A DNA stretch of 64,000 bases from Lysobacter sp. BMK333-48F3 (lineage in GTDB: Bacteria; Pseudomonadota; Gammaproteobacteria; Xanthomonadales; Xanthomonadaceae). Location: positions 1,364,001 through 1,428,000 of the forward strand of contig NZ_JAIHOO010000001.1 of the NCBI RefSeq assembly GCF_019733395.1. The letters run 5' to 3'. The position numbers and the translations under genes are program-made. Under the pieces are notes generated by a model. The model ran no database searches, had not been told where the DNA came from, and saw only the letters and a program-made list of their open reading frames with translations. Below, one piece after another: positions 17,048 through 26,816 of this stretch (the first letter of the stretch is position 1; every line of letters starts with the position of its first letter).

Positions 17048-17614
17048 TCAGCCGCCCTGCCAGGACACCGAGGCCTGCTCCGGCGTCAGGCGCAGTTCGA
17101 AGCCGAACGAAAAGCCCGGCCCGGGTTCCAGCGGCCCGACGATGACGACCGTGCCCGCCTCGCCGTGCGCGGCCTGGTCCTGCATAGGTTGGTCTTGCGC
17201 CGCGCGGATCGCCTTGCCGACGTAGGCGGCCTCGGCCGGCGACCAATAGGTTTCGATCGCCGCCAGCAATCGCCCGATCGCCTCGCTGGTCGAGGGCGCG
17301 CGGCGCGCCATGGCGTAACGCAGGCTCACCGTGGTGCCCAGATCGGCGCAGCCGCCGTAGGCCACGCTGACCGTGTCGCCGTTGCGCGCTCGCCAGGTCG
17401 CCGTGTTCCCGTCCGCATCGAGCCGGCCGCCGCGCATGCGCGCCGCGGCTTCGCGCATGCGCTGCGTCTGCGCTTGCTGGTCGAACGTGCAGTCGTCGGC
17501 AGCGGCCGCTTGCGCCGATGCCTGGCCGATACAAAAACCCAGACCCGCGAAGATCGCCGCGATCTGCAGCAACTGCCGGCTCCTGTGGCGCAGCCGGGCG
17601 CATGTCGTCGTCAT
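17048..17614 (-). CDS. Secreted hypothetical protein
   Basis: A 188-residue protein with a signal peptide (RQLLQIAAIFAGLGFCIGQASAQA; cleavage near residue 35). The mature part includes a Cys pair (DDCTFD and YGGCAD) and ends in a beta-rich FSFGFELRLTPEQASVSWQGG. I do not recognise the family. The start at 17614 is supported by GAGGGGGA just upstream. It is a single gene flanked by gaps and is expected in the periplasm. Confidence 0.72.
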   Translation of the reverse strand: MTTTCARLRHRSRQLLQIAAIFAGLGFCIGQASAQAAAADDCTFDQQAQTQRMREAAARMRGGRLDADGNTATWRARNGDTVSVAYGGCADLGTTVSLRYAMARRAPSTSEAIGRLLAAIETYWSPAEAAYVGKAIRAAQDQPMQDQAAHGEAGTVVIVGPLEPGPGFSFGFELRLTPEQASVSWQGG

Positions 17615-17783
17615 TCGTCCCCCTCGCGCCGCCGCAGCAAGCCGCAGGGCCGGCCGCCGTCGCGCGGCGATGCGCAAATTGTACGGACCGGCGCGGCCCG
17701 CGGATGCGCGTCGATCGGGCAAAGCGCCGCGTCGCCGCAGCCGACCGTCGGCCGGACACGCGGAGGCTAAGCGGCGCGCCTGC

Positions 17784-18452
17784 CTAGTCCGCCTCTTCCG
17801 GCGGCGGCACGATCGCGCCCGGATCCAGGGCCAGGCGGCCGGCGATCAGCACCGCCTGGGTGCGGTTGTTGGCGCCGAGCTTGCGTAGGATCGCAGTGAC
17901 ATGCGCCTTGACCGTGGCCTCGGACACGCCCAGCTCGTAGCCGATCTGCTTGTTGAGCAGGCCGGCGCCGAGCATCTGCAGCACCCGGAACTGCTGCGGG
18001 GTGAGGTCGCGCAATCGGTGCGCGGCATCGTGCTCCTCGGCATTGGCGGCCGGCGCGGCGATCGCCGCGGCCGGCGCCCAGCGGTCGCCGTCGAGCACGG
18101 TGGTCAAGGCTTCGCCCAGGGTCGCGGCATCGACCGATTTGGGGATGAAGCCGACCGCGCCGTGATCCAGCGCACGGCGCATCGTCGCCGGCTCTTCGCG
18201 CGCCGACACCACCACGATCGGCAGCTGCGGGTGCAACGCGCGCAAATGCACCAGCGCGCTGAAGCCCTGCGCGCCGGGCATGTTCAGGTCGAGCAGCAAC
18301 AGGTCGGCGTCGGATTCGGCTTCGACCAGGGCGTACAGCGCGTCGACGTTATCGGCCTCGCGCAGGGCGGCGTCGGGCAGTACTCGTGCGACCGCGCCGC
18401 GCAGGGCTTCGCGGAACAGCGGATGGTCGTCGGCAATCAGCAGGGTCGGCAT
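17784..18452 (-). CDS. LuxR/NarL-family response regulator (CrbR/ErdR type)
   Basis: A 222-residue response regulator. The receiver has acidic Asp8-Asp9, the phospho-acceptor Asp55 (LLLLDLNMPG) and Lys105 (FIPKSV). The C-terminal helix-turn-helix (residues 150-205: LTPQQFRVLQMLGAGLLNKQIGYELGVSEATVKAHV in one block) is of the GerE/NarL type. In Vibrio and Pseudomonas such a regulator (CrbR/ErdR) pairs with a transporter-fused hybrid kinase to switch on acs. Here the kinase lies 4.3 kb upstream and acs 1.5 kb downstream. The ATG at 18452 starts the receiver directly; an ATG at 18497 is an alternative. Confidence 0.87.
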   Translation of the reverse strand: MPTLLIADDHPLFREALRGAVARVLPDAALREADNVDALYALVEAESDADLLLLDLNMPGAQGFSALVHLRALHPQLPIVVVSAREEPATMRRALDHGAVGFIPKSVDAATLGEALTTVLDGDRWAPAAAIAAPAANAEEHDAAHRLRDLTPQQFRVLQMLGAGLLNKQIGYELGVSEATVKAHVTAILRKLGANNRTQAVLIAGRLALDPGAIVPPPEEAD

Positions 18453-18569
18453 GAGGGAGGGCCTGGGCTGGGGTGCGGCGCTGCGGACGACGTGCATGGG
18501 AGGAATCTTACGTCCTGTCGGGGGCTCGTCCGCTATTGGACGATGGGTGAAGTCGGGTGAAGTGCAGGT

Positions 18570-18953
18570 GTGCAACCGTATGAACCCCGTCTCACAACCC
18601 CGGCCCGGCGCTTGCGTGGGGGGCTCAGTGCAGCCGAGCAGCGGCTGTGGCATCTGCTGCGGCGCAAGCAGCTGCTGGGCGTTCAGGTGTATCGACAGAA
18701 GCCCTTGCTGGGGTATGTGGCGGATTTTTACGCGCCTGCGGCGGGGCTGGTGATCGAAGTCGATGGTTCGCAGCACACGACCGCGTCGGGTTTGGCCGCC
18801 GACGCGAGGCGCACTGCGGATCTGGAGGTGCTGGGGCTACGAGTGATCCGGTTCGACAATCTGCAGGTTCTCAAGGAGACGACGGCGGTGATGGAGGAGA
18901 TTTATCGGGTGATGCAACAGCGGCTGGCGGAGAGGACGGGAACCGGAAGTTGA
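18570..18953 (+). CDS. DUF559 domain endonuclease-like protein
   Basis: A 127-residue protein of the DUF559 group, which has the Vsr-like PD-(D/E)xK nuclease fold. The core is visible: RRKQLLGVQVYRQKPLLGYVADFYAP, then LVIEVDGSQH (catalytic Asp/Glu strand) and LEVLGLRVIRFDNLQVL. Start is a GTG at 18570. Targets of this family are unknown. The gene ends 30 bases before a CCCCCCTTT/AAAGGGGGG palindromic repeat. In databases DUF559 proteins often carry a C-terminal PPxPPFxKGG tail that would arise from translating such a repeat; here the stop comes first. Confidence 0.85.
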   Translation: MQPYEPRLTTPARRLRGGLSAAEQRLWHLLRRKQLLGVQVYRQKPLLGYVADFYAPAAGLVIEVDGSQHTTASGLAADARRTADLEVLGLRVIRFDNLQVLKETTAVMEEIYRVMQQRLAERTGTGS

Positions 18954-18983
18954 GAGCCAAGAGCCAAGAGCAAATCCCCCCTG

Positions 18984-19004
18984 CCCCCCTTTTTCAAAGG
19001 GGGG
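18984..19004. repeat. CCCCCCTTT/AAAGGGGGG palindromic repeat, copy A
   Basis: CCCCCCTTT (18984-18992) pairs with AAAGGGGGG (18996-19004) around TTC. It is preceded by GAGCAAATCCCCCCTG and followed by GAACAGCAGC. An inverted copy lies at 19141-19917 (interrupted by an IS), and two more lie at 56619-56813. Confidence 0.85.
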
Positions 19005-19041
19005 AACAGCAGCAGCGACGGCAGCACGCATTGCGGCGGCT

Positions 19042-19097
19042 GACAGCCGACAGCCGATGCCCGATGCCCGATAGCGGATAGCGGATAGCGGATAGCG
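19042..19097. repeat. Heptad tandem repeat (eight units, GA-initial)
   Basis: Eight consecutive 7-bp units: GACAGCC twice, GATGCCC twice, then GATAGCG four times. Length and the leading GA are constant while the other five bases change in blocks. It lies in the spacer between the inverted palindromic repeats. Confidence 0.88.
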
Positions 19098-19154
19098 GAC
19101 CCAGCAGACTACGAGCACTTAACGCCCCAACCTACCGATTCCCCCCTTTGAAAA

Positions 19155-19903
19155 GGGTCTTAGGAAGCAAAGCTGCCTCATAACGCAGCTATCTTCCTGA
19201 AATGAATAAGAAAAATAGGTACTACAGCCGTTCGAAAATCAGCGAGGCCCGATTTCGGGCCCTCGTGCGCTGCTGGGCCCTGGACCTGACCGCGACCAGC
19301 ACCGCGCAACTGACCGGGTTGAGCGTGCGATCGGTCAACTCGATCTTCCTTGCCTTGCGTCGTGCCATCGCCACCGAATGCGAGCAGCATTCGCCGTTCA
19401 CCGGCCAGGTGGAAGTCGACGAATCCTTCTTCGGACCGTGGCGCGTGCGCGGCAAACGCGGCCGCGGCGCCGGCAAGAAAACCATCGTCTTCGGCATGCT
19501 CAAACGCGGCCAGCACGTCTACACCCAGATCGTCCCCAACTGCAAAACCGCCACGCTTCAGGCCTTAATTCGTGGGCATATTCGCCTGGAGAGCGAAATC
19601 CTCTCCGACTGTCTGTCCAGCTACGACGGCCTGGTCGACCTGGGCTATGCCAAGCACTGGCGCATTCGCCACAGCGGCAATCATTTCGCCGAGGGCGACA
19701 ACCACATCAACGGCATCGAGAGCTTCTGGAGCTTCGCCAAGCGGCGCCTGGCCAAATTCAACGAGGTGCCCAAGGCCACCTTCTACCTGCACCTGAAGGA
19801 GTGCGAGTTCCGCTTCAACCACCGCCACGAAGACCTCTACCGGGCGACCCTCAAGTTGCTACGATCCAACCCACTCTGAGGGGCTGTTTGCTTCCTAAGA
19901 CCC
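19155..19903 (+). mobile_element. IS1595-family insertion sequence
   Basis: A complete 749-bp element. Perfect 17-bp terminal inverted repeats (GGGTCTTAGGAAGCAAA at 19155-19171, its complement at 19887-19903) flank a single transposase gene. The sequence TTGAAAA occurs directly outside both ends (19148-19154 and 19904-19910), a likely target-site duplication of seven bases, or eight with a mismatch. The target was the centre of a CCCCCCTTTGAAAAAGGGGGG palindrome. Intact ends and gene suggest recent insertion. Confidence 0.92.
19202..19879 (+). CDS. IS1595-family transposase
   Basis: A 225-residue transposase of the ISXO2-like/IS1016 (IS1595) group. The DDE-type catalytic domain starts with GQVEVDESFFGPWRVRGKRGRG and continues with TIVFGMLKRG, LSDCLSSYDGL and the HINGIESFWSFAKRRLAKFN block near residues 178-197, where the family's third catalytic region lies. 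The N-terminus holds a short helix-turn-helix (STAQLTGLSVRSVNSI). It appears intact and complete, and sits within well-formed inverted repeats. Its AT-richer start codons differ from the surrounding genes, as expected for mobile DNA. Confidence 0.94.
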   Translation: MNKKNRYYSRSKISEARFRALVRCWALDLTATSTAQLTGLSVRSVNSIFLALRRAIATECEQHSPFTGQVEVDESFFGPWRVRGKRGRGAGKKTIVFGMLKRGQHVYTQIVPNCKTATLQALIRGHIRLESEILSDCLSSYDGLVDLGYAKHWRIRHSGNHFAEGDNHINGIESFWSFAKRRLAKFNEVPKATFYLHLKECEFRFNHRHEDLYRATLKLLRSNPL

Positions 19904-19968
19904 TTGAAAAAGGGGGGCCAGGGGGGATTTGCTGTTGCTGTTGCTGTTGCTCTTGCGAGAGCCCTACC

Positions 19969-21921
<1,953 letters not shown>

Positions 21922-22113
21922 GGGGGGCTCCGAAAGGCTGGCGGTAGCGATGCAGACGAGCGTTATAGCCGACCCGGCGCGGATCGTGTCTTGCCCGGCC
22001 GGTCGGGTGGCCGCGGCGCTCGTCGCGGCTCGCGGTACGGCCCCGCGCGCGCGCGCGAGGGCCGCCAGTTTGCCGCATTCAGTACCTGCGCCGCTGCGAC
22101 GACGGTTTAGACC

Positions 22114-22155
22114 TTGGTCGTAAATGGTTTGCTGACTGCGTCGTGTTACGACCAA
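22114..22155. promoter_or_regulatory. Perfect 10-bp inverted repeat between acs and the porin gene
   Basis: TTGGTCGTAA (22114-22123) and TTACGACCAA (22146-22155) are exact inverted copies separated by 22 bases. The site lies in the 317-bp divergent region, 84 bp before the porin start. The symmetry suits a dimeric regulator such as the nearby NarL-type response regulator. A hairpin in the porin leader RNA is the alternative. Confidence 0.55.
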
Positions 22156-22238
22156 AGGCGAATGGTTGCCTCGCCGGAGCCGCGCGCAGGCTGGCCGCGA
22201 CCGTCTGCACGGGCGGCATTTCTCGGGAGGGAGTCACG

Positions 22239-23648
22239 ATGTACATGGGGAGTTCTGCCCAAATCACACTACGGCGCGCGCCAGCGCGGCGGCGGCCGTT
22301 GGCCGCGGCGCTGCTGGTCGCGCTCGCGCTGCCGGGCCTGGCCTTCGCCCAGACCGCGAAGGAGAAGGAACTGGAAGCGCGCGTCGCCGAACTGGAGCGC
22401 ATGGTCCAGCAGTTGGTGTCGCAGCAGCAGCAGGTCCAGACCCAGGTCACCGAGGTCAAGGCTGCCCAGGCCGCGGCGCCGGCGGCGATCGCGGCAGCGC
22501 CGGCCAAGAACCCCATCCAGTCGAGCACGATCAGTCCCTCGGCCAATCCCGGCACGCGTTTCAGCTACGGCGGTTTCATCAAGCTCGATGCCTCGATCAC
22601 CCAGACCAACGACGGCGACATCGCCGACGGCTCGGTCGGACGCCTGTTCTACGTGCCCAAGGCGATTCCGGTCGGCGGCGCGGCCACCCGCGAAGGCGGC
22701 AGCGACACCGACATGGGCGCCAACTTCTCGCGCTTCTGGTTCGCCGCCGACACCGACCTGGAGAGCGGCGACAAGCTCAAGGGCTATCTGGAATTCGACC
22801 TCTACGGCGGCGGCAGCACCGCCTTCACCGGCAGCGAAGTCGCCACCAATACCTATGCGCTGACCCTGCGCCAGGCCTACGTGACCTGGAACAAGTGGCT
22901 GGCCGGCCAGGCCTGGTCGAACTTCCAGGACACCGCGGCGCTGCCGGACACGGTCGACTTCCTCGGCCCCACCGAGGGCACGGTATTCGTGCGCCAGGCG
23001 CAGTTGCGCTACACCAGCGGGCCCTGGTCGTTCTCGATCGAGAATCCGGAGACGGTCTACACCCCGTTCCGCGGCAACATGGCCCAGATCGCCGGCGACG
23101 ACGGCGCGGTGCCGGACGTGACAGCGCGCTACACCGCCAAGGGCGACTGGGGCCATTTCAGCGTCGGCGCCCTGGCGCGCCAGCTCAAGTACCAGACCGG
23201 CCGCGCCAACGACACCAACAGCGGCTACGGCGTCAGCGTGTCGGGCAAGTGGAACGTCGGCGCCAACGACGATCTGCGCTACATGGTCACCGCCGGCAGC
23301 GGCATCGGCCGCTACGTCGGCCTGGCGCTGAGCAACGACGCGGTGCTCGACGCCAGCGGCGATCTGGAGAACATCGACCTGATCTCCGGCTTCGTCGGCT
23401 GGCGCCACGTGTTCAGCCCGAAGCTGCGCGGCAACCTGTTCTACTCGCGCGCCGAGTACGACAACGACACCGCCCTGACCGGGCGCGGCATCACCAAGTC
23501 GGCGCAGTCCGCGCACATCAACCTGATCTACACGCCGATTCCCAAGCTCGACCTGGGCGCCGAGTACATCTGGGGCCAGCGCGAGATCGAAACCGGCGAC
23601 CGCGGCGAGATCAACCGTCTGCAGACCCACGTCAAGTACAGCTTCTGA
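22239..23648 (+). CDS. DcaP-like trimeric outer-membrane porin
   Basis: A 469-residue outer-membrane protein. A signal peptide (LLVALALPGLAFAQ) is followed by a periplasmic coiled coil (KEKELEARVAELERMVQQLV, then a Gln-rich run) and a beta-barrel starting GTRFSYGGFIKLDASIT and ending LQTHVKYSF with a terminal Phe. This layout is that of DcaP-type porins, which import dicarboxylates and other small organic acids. The start at 22239 has a GGGAGGGAG site. It is divergent from acs and followed by an organic-acid-type transporter, so a role in carboxylate uptake is likely. Confidence 0.88.
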   Translation: MYMGSSAQITLRRAPARRRPLAAALLVALALPGLAFAQTAKEKELEARVAELERMVQQLVSQQQQVQTQVTEVKAAQAAAPAAIAAAPAKNPIQSSTISPSANPGTRFSYGGFIKLDASITQTNDGDIADGSVGRLFYVPKAIPVGGAATREGGSDTDMGANFSRFWFAADTDLESGDKLKGYLEFDLYGGGSTAFTGSEVATNTYALTLRQAYVTWNKWLAGQAWSNFQDTAALPDTVDFLGPTEGTVFVRQAQLRYTSGPWSFSIENPETVYTPFRGNMAQIAGDDGAVPDVTARYTAKGDWGHFSVGALARQLKYQTGRANDTNSGYGVSVSGKWNVGANDDLRYMVTAGSGIGRYVGLALSNDAVLDASGDLENIDLISGFVGWRHVFSPKLRGNLFYSRAEYDNDTALTGRGITKSAQSAHINLIYTPIPKLDLGAEYIWGQREIETGDRGEINRLQTHVKYSF

Positions 23649-23754
23649 CGATCGCGCGGTCGCGGCCGGTCCGGCCGCGACCGTTCGACGACGCGTCCGT
23701 TACGACCCCGGCGGGCCCTAGCCCGCTCCAATCCACTGTTCGGGGGAACAGCTC

Positions 23755-25419
23755 ATGTCCAGCACCACCGCCAGCCTTACGTCCCATGCGGCGCCGTTGA
23801 CCAAGGACCACCGCAAGGTCATCTTCGCCTCCAGCCTCGGCACCGTGTTCGAGTGGTACGACTTCTACCTGTACGGCTCGCTCGCCGTGATCATCGGCAA
23901 GCAGTTCTTCGGCGGCCTCAACGACACCAGCCAGTTCATCTTCGCCCTGCTGGCCTTCGCCGCCGGCTTCGCGGTGCGGCCGTTCGGCGCGCTGGTGTTC
24001 GGCCGCCTCGGCGACATGATCGGACGCAAATACACCTTCCTGGTCACCATCGTGATCATGGGCCTGGCGACCTTCGTGGTCGGCATCCTGCCCAGCTACG
24101 CCACCCTGGGCATCGCCGCGCCGATCATCCTGATCACCCTGCGCCTGCTGCAGGGCCTGGCGCTGGGCGGCGAGTACGGCGGCGCGGCGACCTACGTCGC
24201 CGAGCATGCGCCCAACGGCAAGCGCGGCCTGTACACCAGCTTCATCCAGACCACCGCGACCCTGGGCCTGTTCCTGTCGCTGCTGGTGATCTGGGGCTGC
24301 CGCAACTACCTGGGCAAGGAAAGCTTCGAAGCCTGGGGCTGGCGCATCCCGTTCCTGTTCTCGGTGCTGCTGCTCGGCGTGTCGGTGTGGATCCGCATGC
24401 AGTTGGCCGAATCGCCGTTGTTCCAGCAGATGAAGGCCGAGGGCAAGACCTCCAAGGCGCCGATCACCGAAAGCTTCTTCTCCAAGAACGGCAAGATCGC
24501 CCTGCTGGCCCTGCTCGGCGCCACCGCCGGCCAGGCGGTGGTGTGGTACGGCGGACAGTTCTATTCGCTGTTCTTCCTGACCAAGACGCTGGGCATGGAT
24601 CCGAACAAGGCCGACATCTACATCGCCGTCGCCCTGGCCCTGGCCACCGGCGGATTCATCTTCTTCGGCTGGCTGTCGGACAAGATCGGGCGCAAGAAGA
24701 TCGTGCTGGCCGGCTGCCTGATCGCGGTGTTTACCTACTTCCCGGTGTTCAAGGCGCTGACCCATAACGTCAATCCGGCCCTGGAAGCCGCAGTGACCGC
24801 GTCGCCGGTCGTCGTCACCGCCGATCCGGACCGCTGCGCGTTCCAGTTCGACCCGGTCGGCAAGGCGACCTTCAAGCAGTCCTGCGACATCATCAAGTCG
24901 GCGCTGGCCAAGAAGGGCATTCCGTACCAGAACGCGCCCGGCGCGGCCGGCAGCGTGGCCACGGTCAGCATCGGCGGCACCGCCCTGAGCAGCTTCGAAG
25001 GCGAGTCGCTGAGCAAGGACGAGTTCAAGGCCCAGTCCGACGCGTTCGGCAAGCAGCTCGGCGATGCGCTCAAGGCCGCCGGCTACCCGGCTTCGGCCGA
25101 CCCGGCGCAGATCAACACGCCGATGGTGATCGTGCTGCTGACCTTCCTGGTGCTGCTGGTGACCATGGTCTACGGCCCGATCGCGGCCTGGCTGGTCGAA
25201 CTGTTCCCGACCCGGATCCGCTACACCTCGATGTCGCTGCCCTACCACATCGGCAACGGCTGGTTCGGCGGCTTCCTGCCGTTCACCGCCTTCGCCATCG
25301 TCGCCGCCACCGGCAACATCTACAGCGGCCTGTGGTACCCGATCGTGGTCGCGGCGATGACCGTGGTGATCGGCGCGCTGTTCCTGCCGGAAACCAAGGA
25401 TCGCGATATCACGCTCTGA
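23755..25419 (+). CDS. MHS-family major facilitator transporter with large inserted loop
   Basis: A 554-residue MFS transporter of the metabolite:H+ symporter group. It shows FEWYDFYLYGSLA in helix 1, the RLGDMIGRKYTF loop motif, LRLLQGLALGGEYGGAATYVAEHAP in helix 4 and ELFPTRIRYTSMSLPYHIGNGWFGG near helix 11. Between helices 9 and 10 (residues 340-452) is an extra soluble segment of about 110 residues with two cysteines, probably periplasmic, that ordinary members lack. It follows the porin by 106 bp; the pair could move a carboxylate across both membranes. Substrate unknown. Confidence 0.9.
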   Translation: MSSTTASLTSHAAPLTKDHRKVIFASSLGTVFEWYDFYLYGSLAVIIGKQFFGGLNDTSQFIFALLAFAAGFAVRPFGALVFGRLGDMIGRKYTFLVTIVIMGLATFVVGILPSYATLGIAAPIILITLRLLQGLALGGEYGGAATYVAEHAPNGKRGLYTSFIQTTATLGLFLSLLVIWGCRNYLGKESFEAWGWRIPFLFSVLLLGVSVWIRMQLAESPLFQQMKAEGKTSKAPITESFFSKNGKIALLALLGATAGQAVVWYGGQFYSLFFLTKTLGMDPNKADIYIAVALALATGGFIFFGWLSDKIGRKKIVLAGCLIAVFTYFPVFKALTHNVNPALEAAVTASPVVVTADPDRCAFQFDPVGKATFKQSCDIIKSALAKKGIPYQNAPGAAGSVATVSIGGTALSSFEGESLSKDEFKAQSDAFGKQLGDALKAAGYPASADPAQINTPMVIVLLTFLVLLVTMVYGPIAAWLVELFPTRIRYTSMSLPYHIGNGWFGGFLPFTAFAIVAATGNIYSGLWYPIVVAAMTVVIGALFLPETKDRDITL

Positions 25420-25439
25420 GCCCGCTGCGCGGGTGCCGC

Positions 25440-25477
25440 AAAGCGAAACGCCGGCCTTGGGGCCGGCGTTTCGCTTT
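25440..25477 (+). terminator. Intrinsic terminator after the MHS transporter
   Basis: A perfect 17-bp stem (25440-25456 with 25461-25477, loop TTGG) ends in a short T-run and begins with an A-run, so it could act in both directions. Confidence 0.85.
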
Positions 25478-25485
25478 TGCGGCGG

Positions 25486-25572
25486 GAATGGGGAATGGGG
25501 AATAGGGAATGGTCAAAGCAAGGGCCCTTGCCTTCCGCTTTTACGATTCCCTATTCCCCATTCCCGATTCCC
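25486..25572. repeat. Inverted pair of heptad arrays (GAATGGG-type)
   Basis: Four 7-bp units (GAATGGG, GAATGGG, GAATAGG, GAATGGT) at 25486-25513 face four related units on the other strand at 25545-25572, giving a stem of about 28 bp. The loop contains a 14-bp palindrome GCAAGGGCCCTTGC. It lies between the terminator and the TRIC gene's stop. Confidence 0.85.
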
Positions 25573-25575
25573 GCG

Positions 25576-26181
25576 CTAGGGATGAACAAACTTCGGCATC
25601 TCCCATTCGTAACGGATCGCCAGCAGGCGTGCGGCGAATCCGCCGCCGAGGCAGATCAGCACGGTCGCGTTCTCGGCCACGCCCAGCCGCAACAGCAGCA
25701 GATAGGCCACGCCGGTCAGCAGCGCGATCACCGCATACAGCTCGCGCTGGAACACCAACGGAATCTCGTTGCACAGCACGTCGCGCAACACCCCGCCGAA
25801 GGCGCCGGTGAGCATGCCGGCGATCACCACGATCGCCGGCGCGTGGCCGGCCTCGCGCGCGATCGCGCAGCCGATCAGGGTGAAGGCGATCAGGCCCAGC
25901 GCGTCCAGCCACAGGAAGGCGCGGCGCAGGCGCTGCAGGCGCTTGGCCAGGAAGGTCGCGGCCAGGGCCGCGCCGACGGTGTAGGCCAGATACTCGGGAT
26001 GGCGCACCCAGCCCAGCGGATAGTGGCCGAGCACGATGTCGCGCAGCGAGCCGCCGCCGAGCGCGGTCACGCAGGCGATGATGACCACGCCGAACAGGTC
26101 CATGCGCCGCTTGCCCGCGGCGAGCGCGCCGGTCATGGCTTCGGCGCTGATGGCGATGAGGTAGATCAGGGACAACAACAC
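25576..26181 (-). CDS. TRIC/UPF0126 family membrane protein (glycine-riboswitch associated)
   Basis: A 201-residue membrane protein with about seven helices in two repeats: AEAMTGALAAGKRRMDLFGVV, then TALGGGSLRDIVLG, and the matching second copy GMLTGAFGGVLRDVLCNEIPLVF. The two glycine-rich GGG/GG-x-LRD motifs mark the trimeric intracellular cation channel family (UPF0126, YicG/YadS). The start is a GTG at 26181 with GGAG upstream. A glycine riboswitch lies about 200 bp before the start, which supports the suggestion that some members transport glycine. It is the only gene downstream of that riboswitch. Confidence 0.92.
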   Translation of the reverse strand: MLLSLIYLIAISAEAMTGALAAGKRRMDLFGVVIIACVTALGGGSLRDIVLGHYPLGWVRHPEYLAYTVGAALAATFLAKRLQRLRRAFLWLDALGLIAFTLIGCAIAREAGHAPAIVVIAGMLTGAFGGVLRDVLCNEIPLVFQRELYAVIALLTGVAYLLLLRLGVAENATVLICLGGGFAARLLAIRYEWEMPKFVHP

Positions 26182-26375
26182 GGGCGGTTCTCCGGCATAG
26201 GACAGGGGAACCGCGGCCGGGAAGCGAAGCGCCGGAGTCCGCGGCCGCCGCGGCGCGGATCGTCGTCGCGCGGGGGCGTGGCGACGGCGTGCGGCGGGCG
26301 ACGCGCGCGACGGCGGCGCGGACTCGCGTCGCGCGCACGCCTGGGCTGTCTTCGCGACCGAAGCCGCGGTGCCGC

Positions 26376-26464
26376 TCCCGCTGTCCTTTTACCTGAGAGT
26401 TTGCGCGGGCCGCTGCGCGGCCGCTTGCCCCTTCGGTGGGCCGCTGCGCGGCCTCTCTCCAGAT
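26376..26464 (-). promoter_or_regulatory. Glycine riboswitch (single aptamer)
   Basis: On the minus strand the sequence contains GGAGAG (26455-26460), CCGAAGGGGCAAG (26424-26436), AAACTCTCAGGT (26391-26402) and AAAAGGACAG (within 26378-26390), in the order and spacing of the conserved core of a glycine aptamer. P3-type GC-rich stems with the repeated CGCGCAGCGGCC lie between. I see only one aptamer, not the usual tandem. It should control the UPF0126 gene at 25576. Confidence 0.9.
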
Positions 26465-26644
26465 CGGCGATGTCGTGGCAGTGTTCCGGCCGGAGGCCGA
26501 GCCTGAGCGATTATGGGAGCCTGCGCCTTCGGCGGGCGCGGCCGCAGGGCCGGCGCCACTCTTCTGCAACGGCCGGCATGGTAACACCCCGGCGCGCGAA
26601 GCACGGCCGCCTTCGGCGCGTGGCGACGCGACCGGCCGCCTAAC

Positions 26645-26692
26645 GGTCGCGGCTTGTGACCGAAGGAAATCCCTGTGGGACGCCGCTCCCCC
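26645..26692. repeat. Dispersed repeat, GGTCGCGGCTTG...GCCGCTCCC type
   Basis: The core CGGTCGCGGCTTGTGACCG followed by AGGAAATCC and CGCCGCTCCC resembles the sequence at 44659-44708 closely. It lies in the 635-bp region upstream of the TRIC gene and after the ABC ATPase stop; that region otherwise holds the riboswitch and the inverted repeat at 26718-26802. Confidence 0.7.
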
Positions 26693-26717
26693 CATGGCAC
26701 GCGGGGATTCATGCGCC

Positions 26718-26802
26718 TGTAGGAGCGGCGTAAGCCGCGACCGCGATCTCGCAGCGACGACGCGACCGGCCACCCCGCGTCGCGGCTCACGCCGCTCCTA
26801 CA
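26718..26802. repeat. 85-bp inverted repeat element (TGTAGGAGCGGC...)
   Basis: Bases 26718-26741 are complementary to 26779-26802 over 24 bp with one mismatch. A second copy of the element lies at 49837-49921. It sits just after the stop of the ABC ATPase gene and could double as a 3'-end hairpin. Confidence 0.82.
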
Positions 26803-26816
26803 TGAGCCGGTGCGCT

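Noticed and set aside
18456..18776. N-terminal extension of the response regulator to 18776.
   Set aside because: The receiver domain starts at residue 1 of the 18452 start, and the extra 108 residues look random and overlap the start of the oppositely oriented DUF559 gene.
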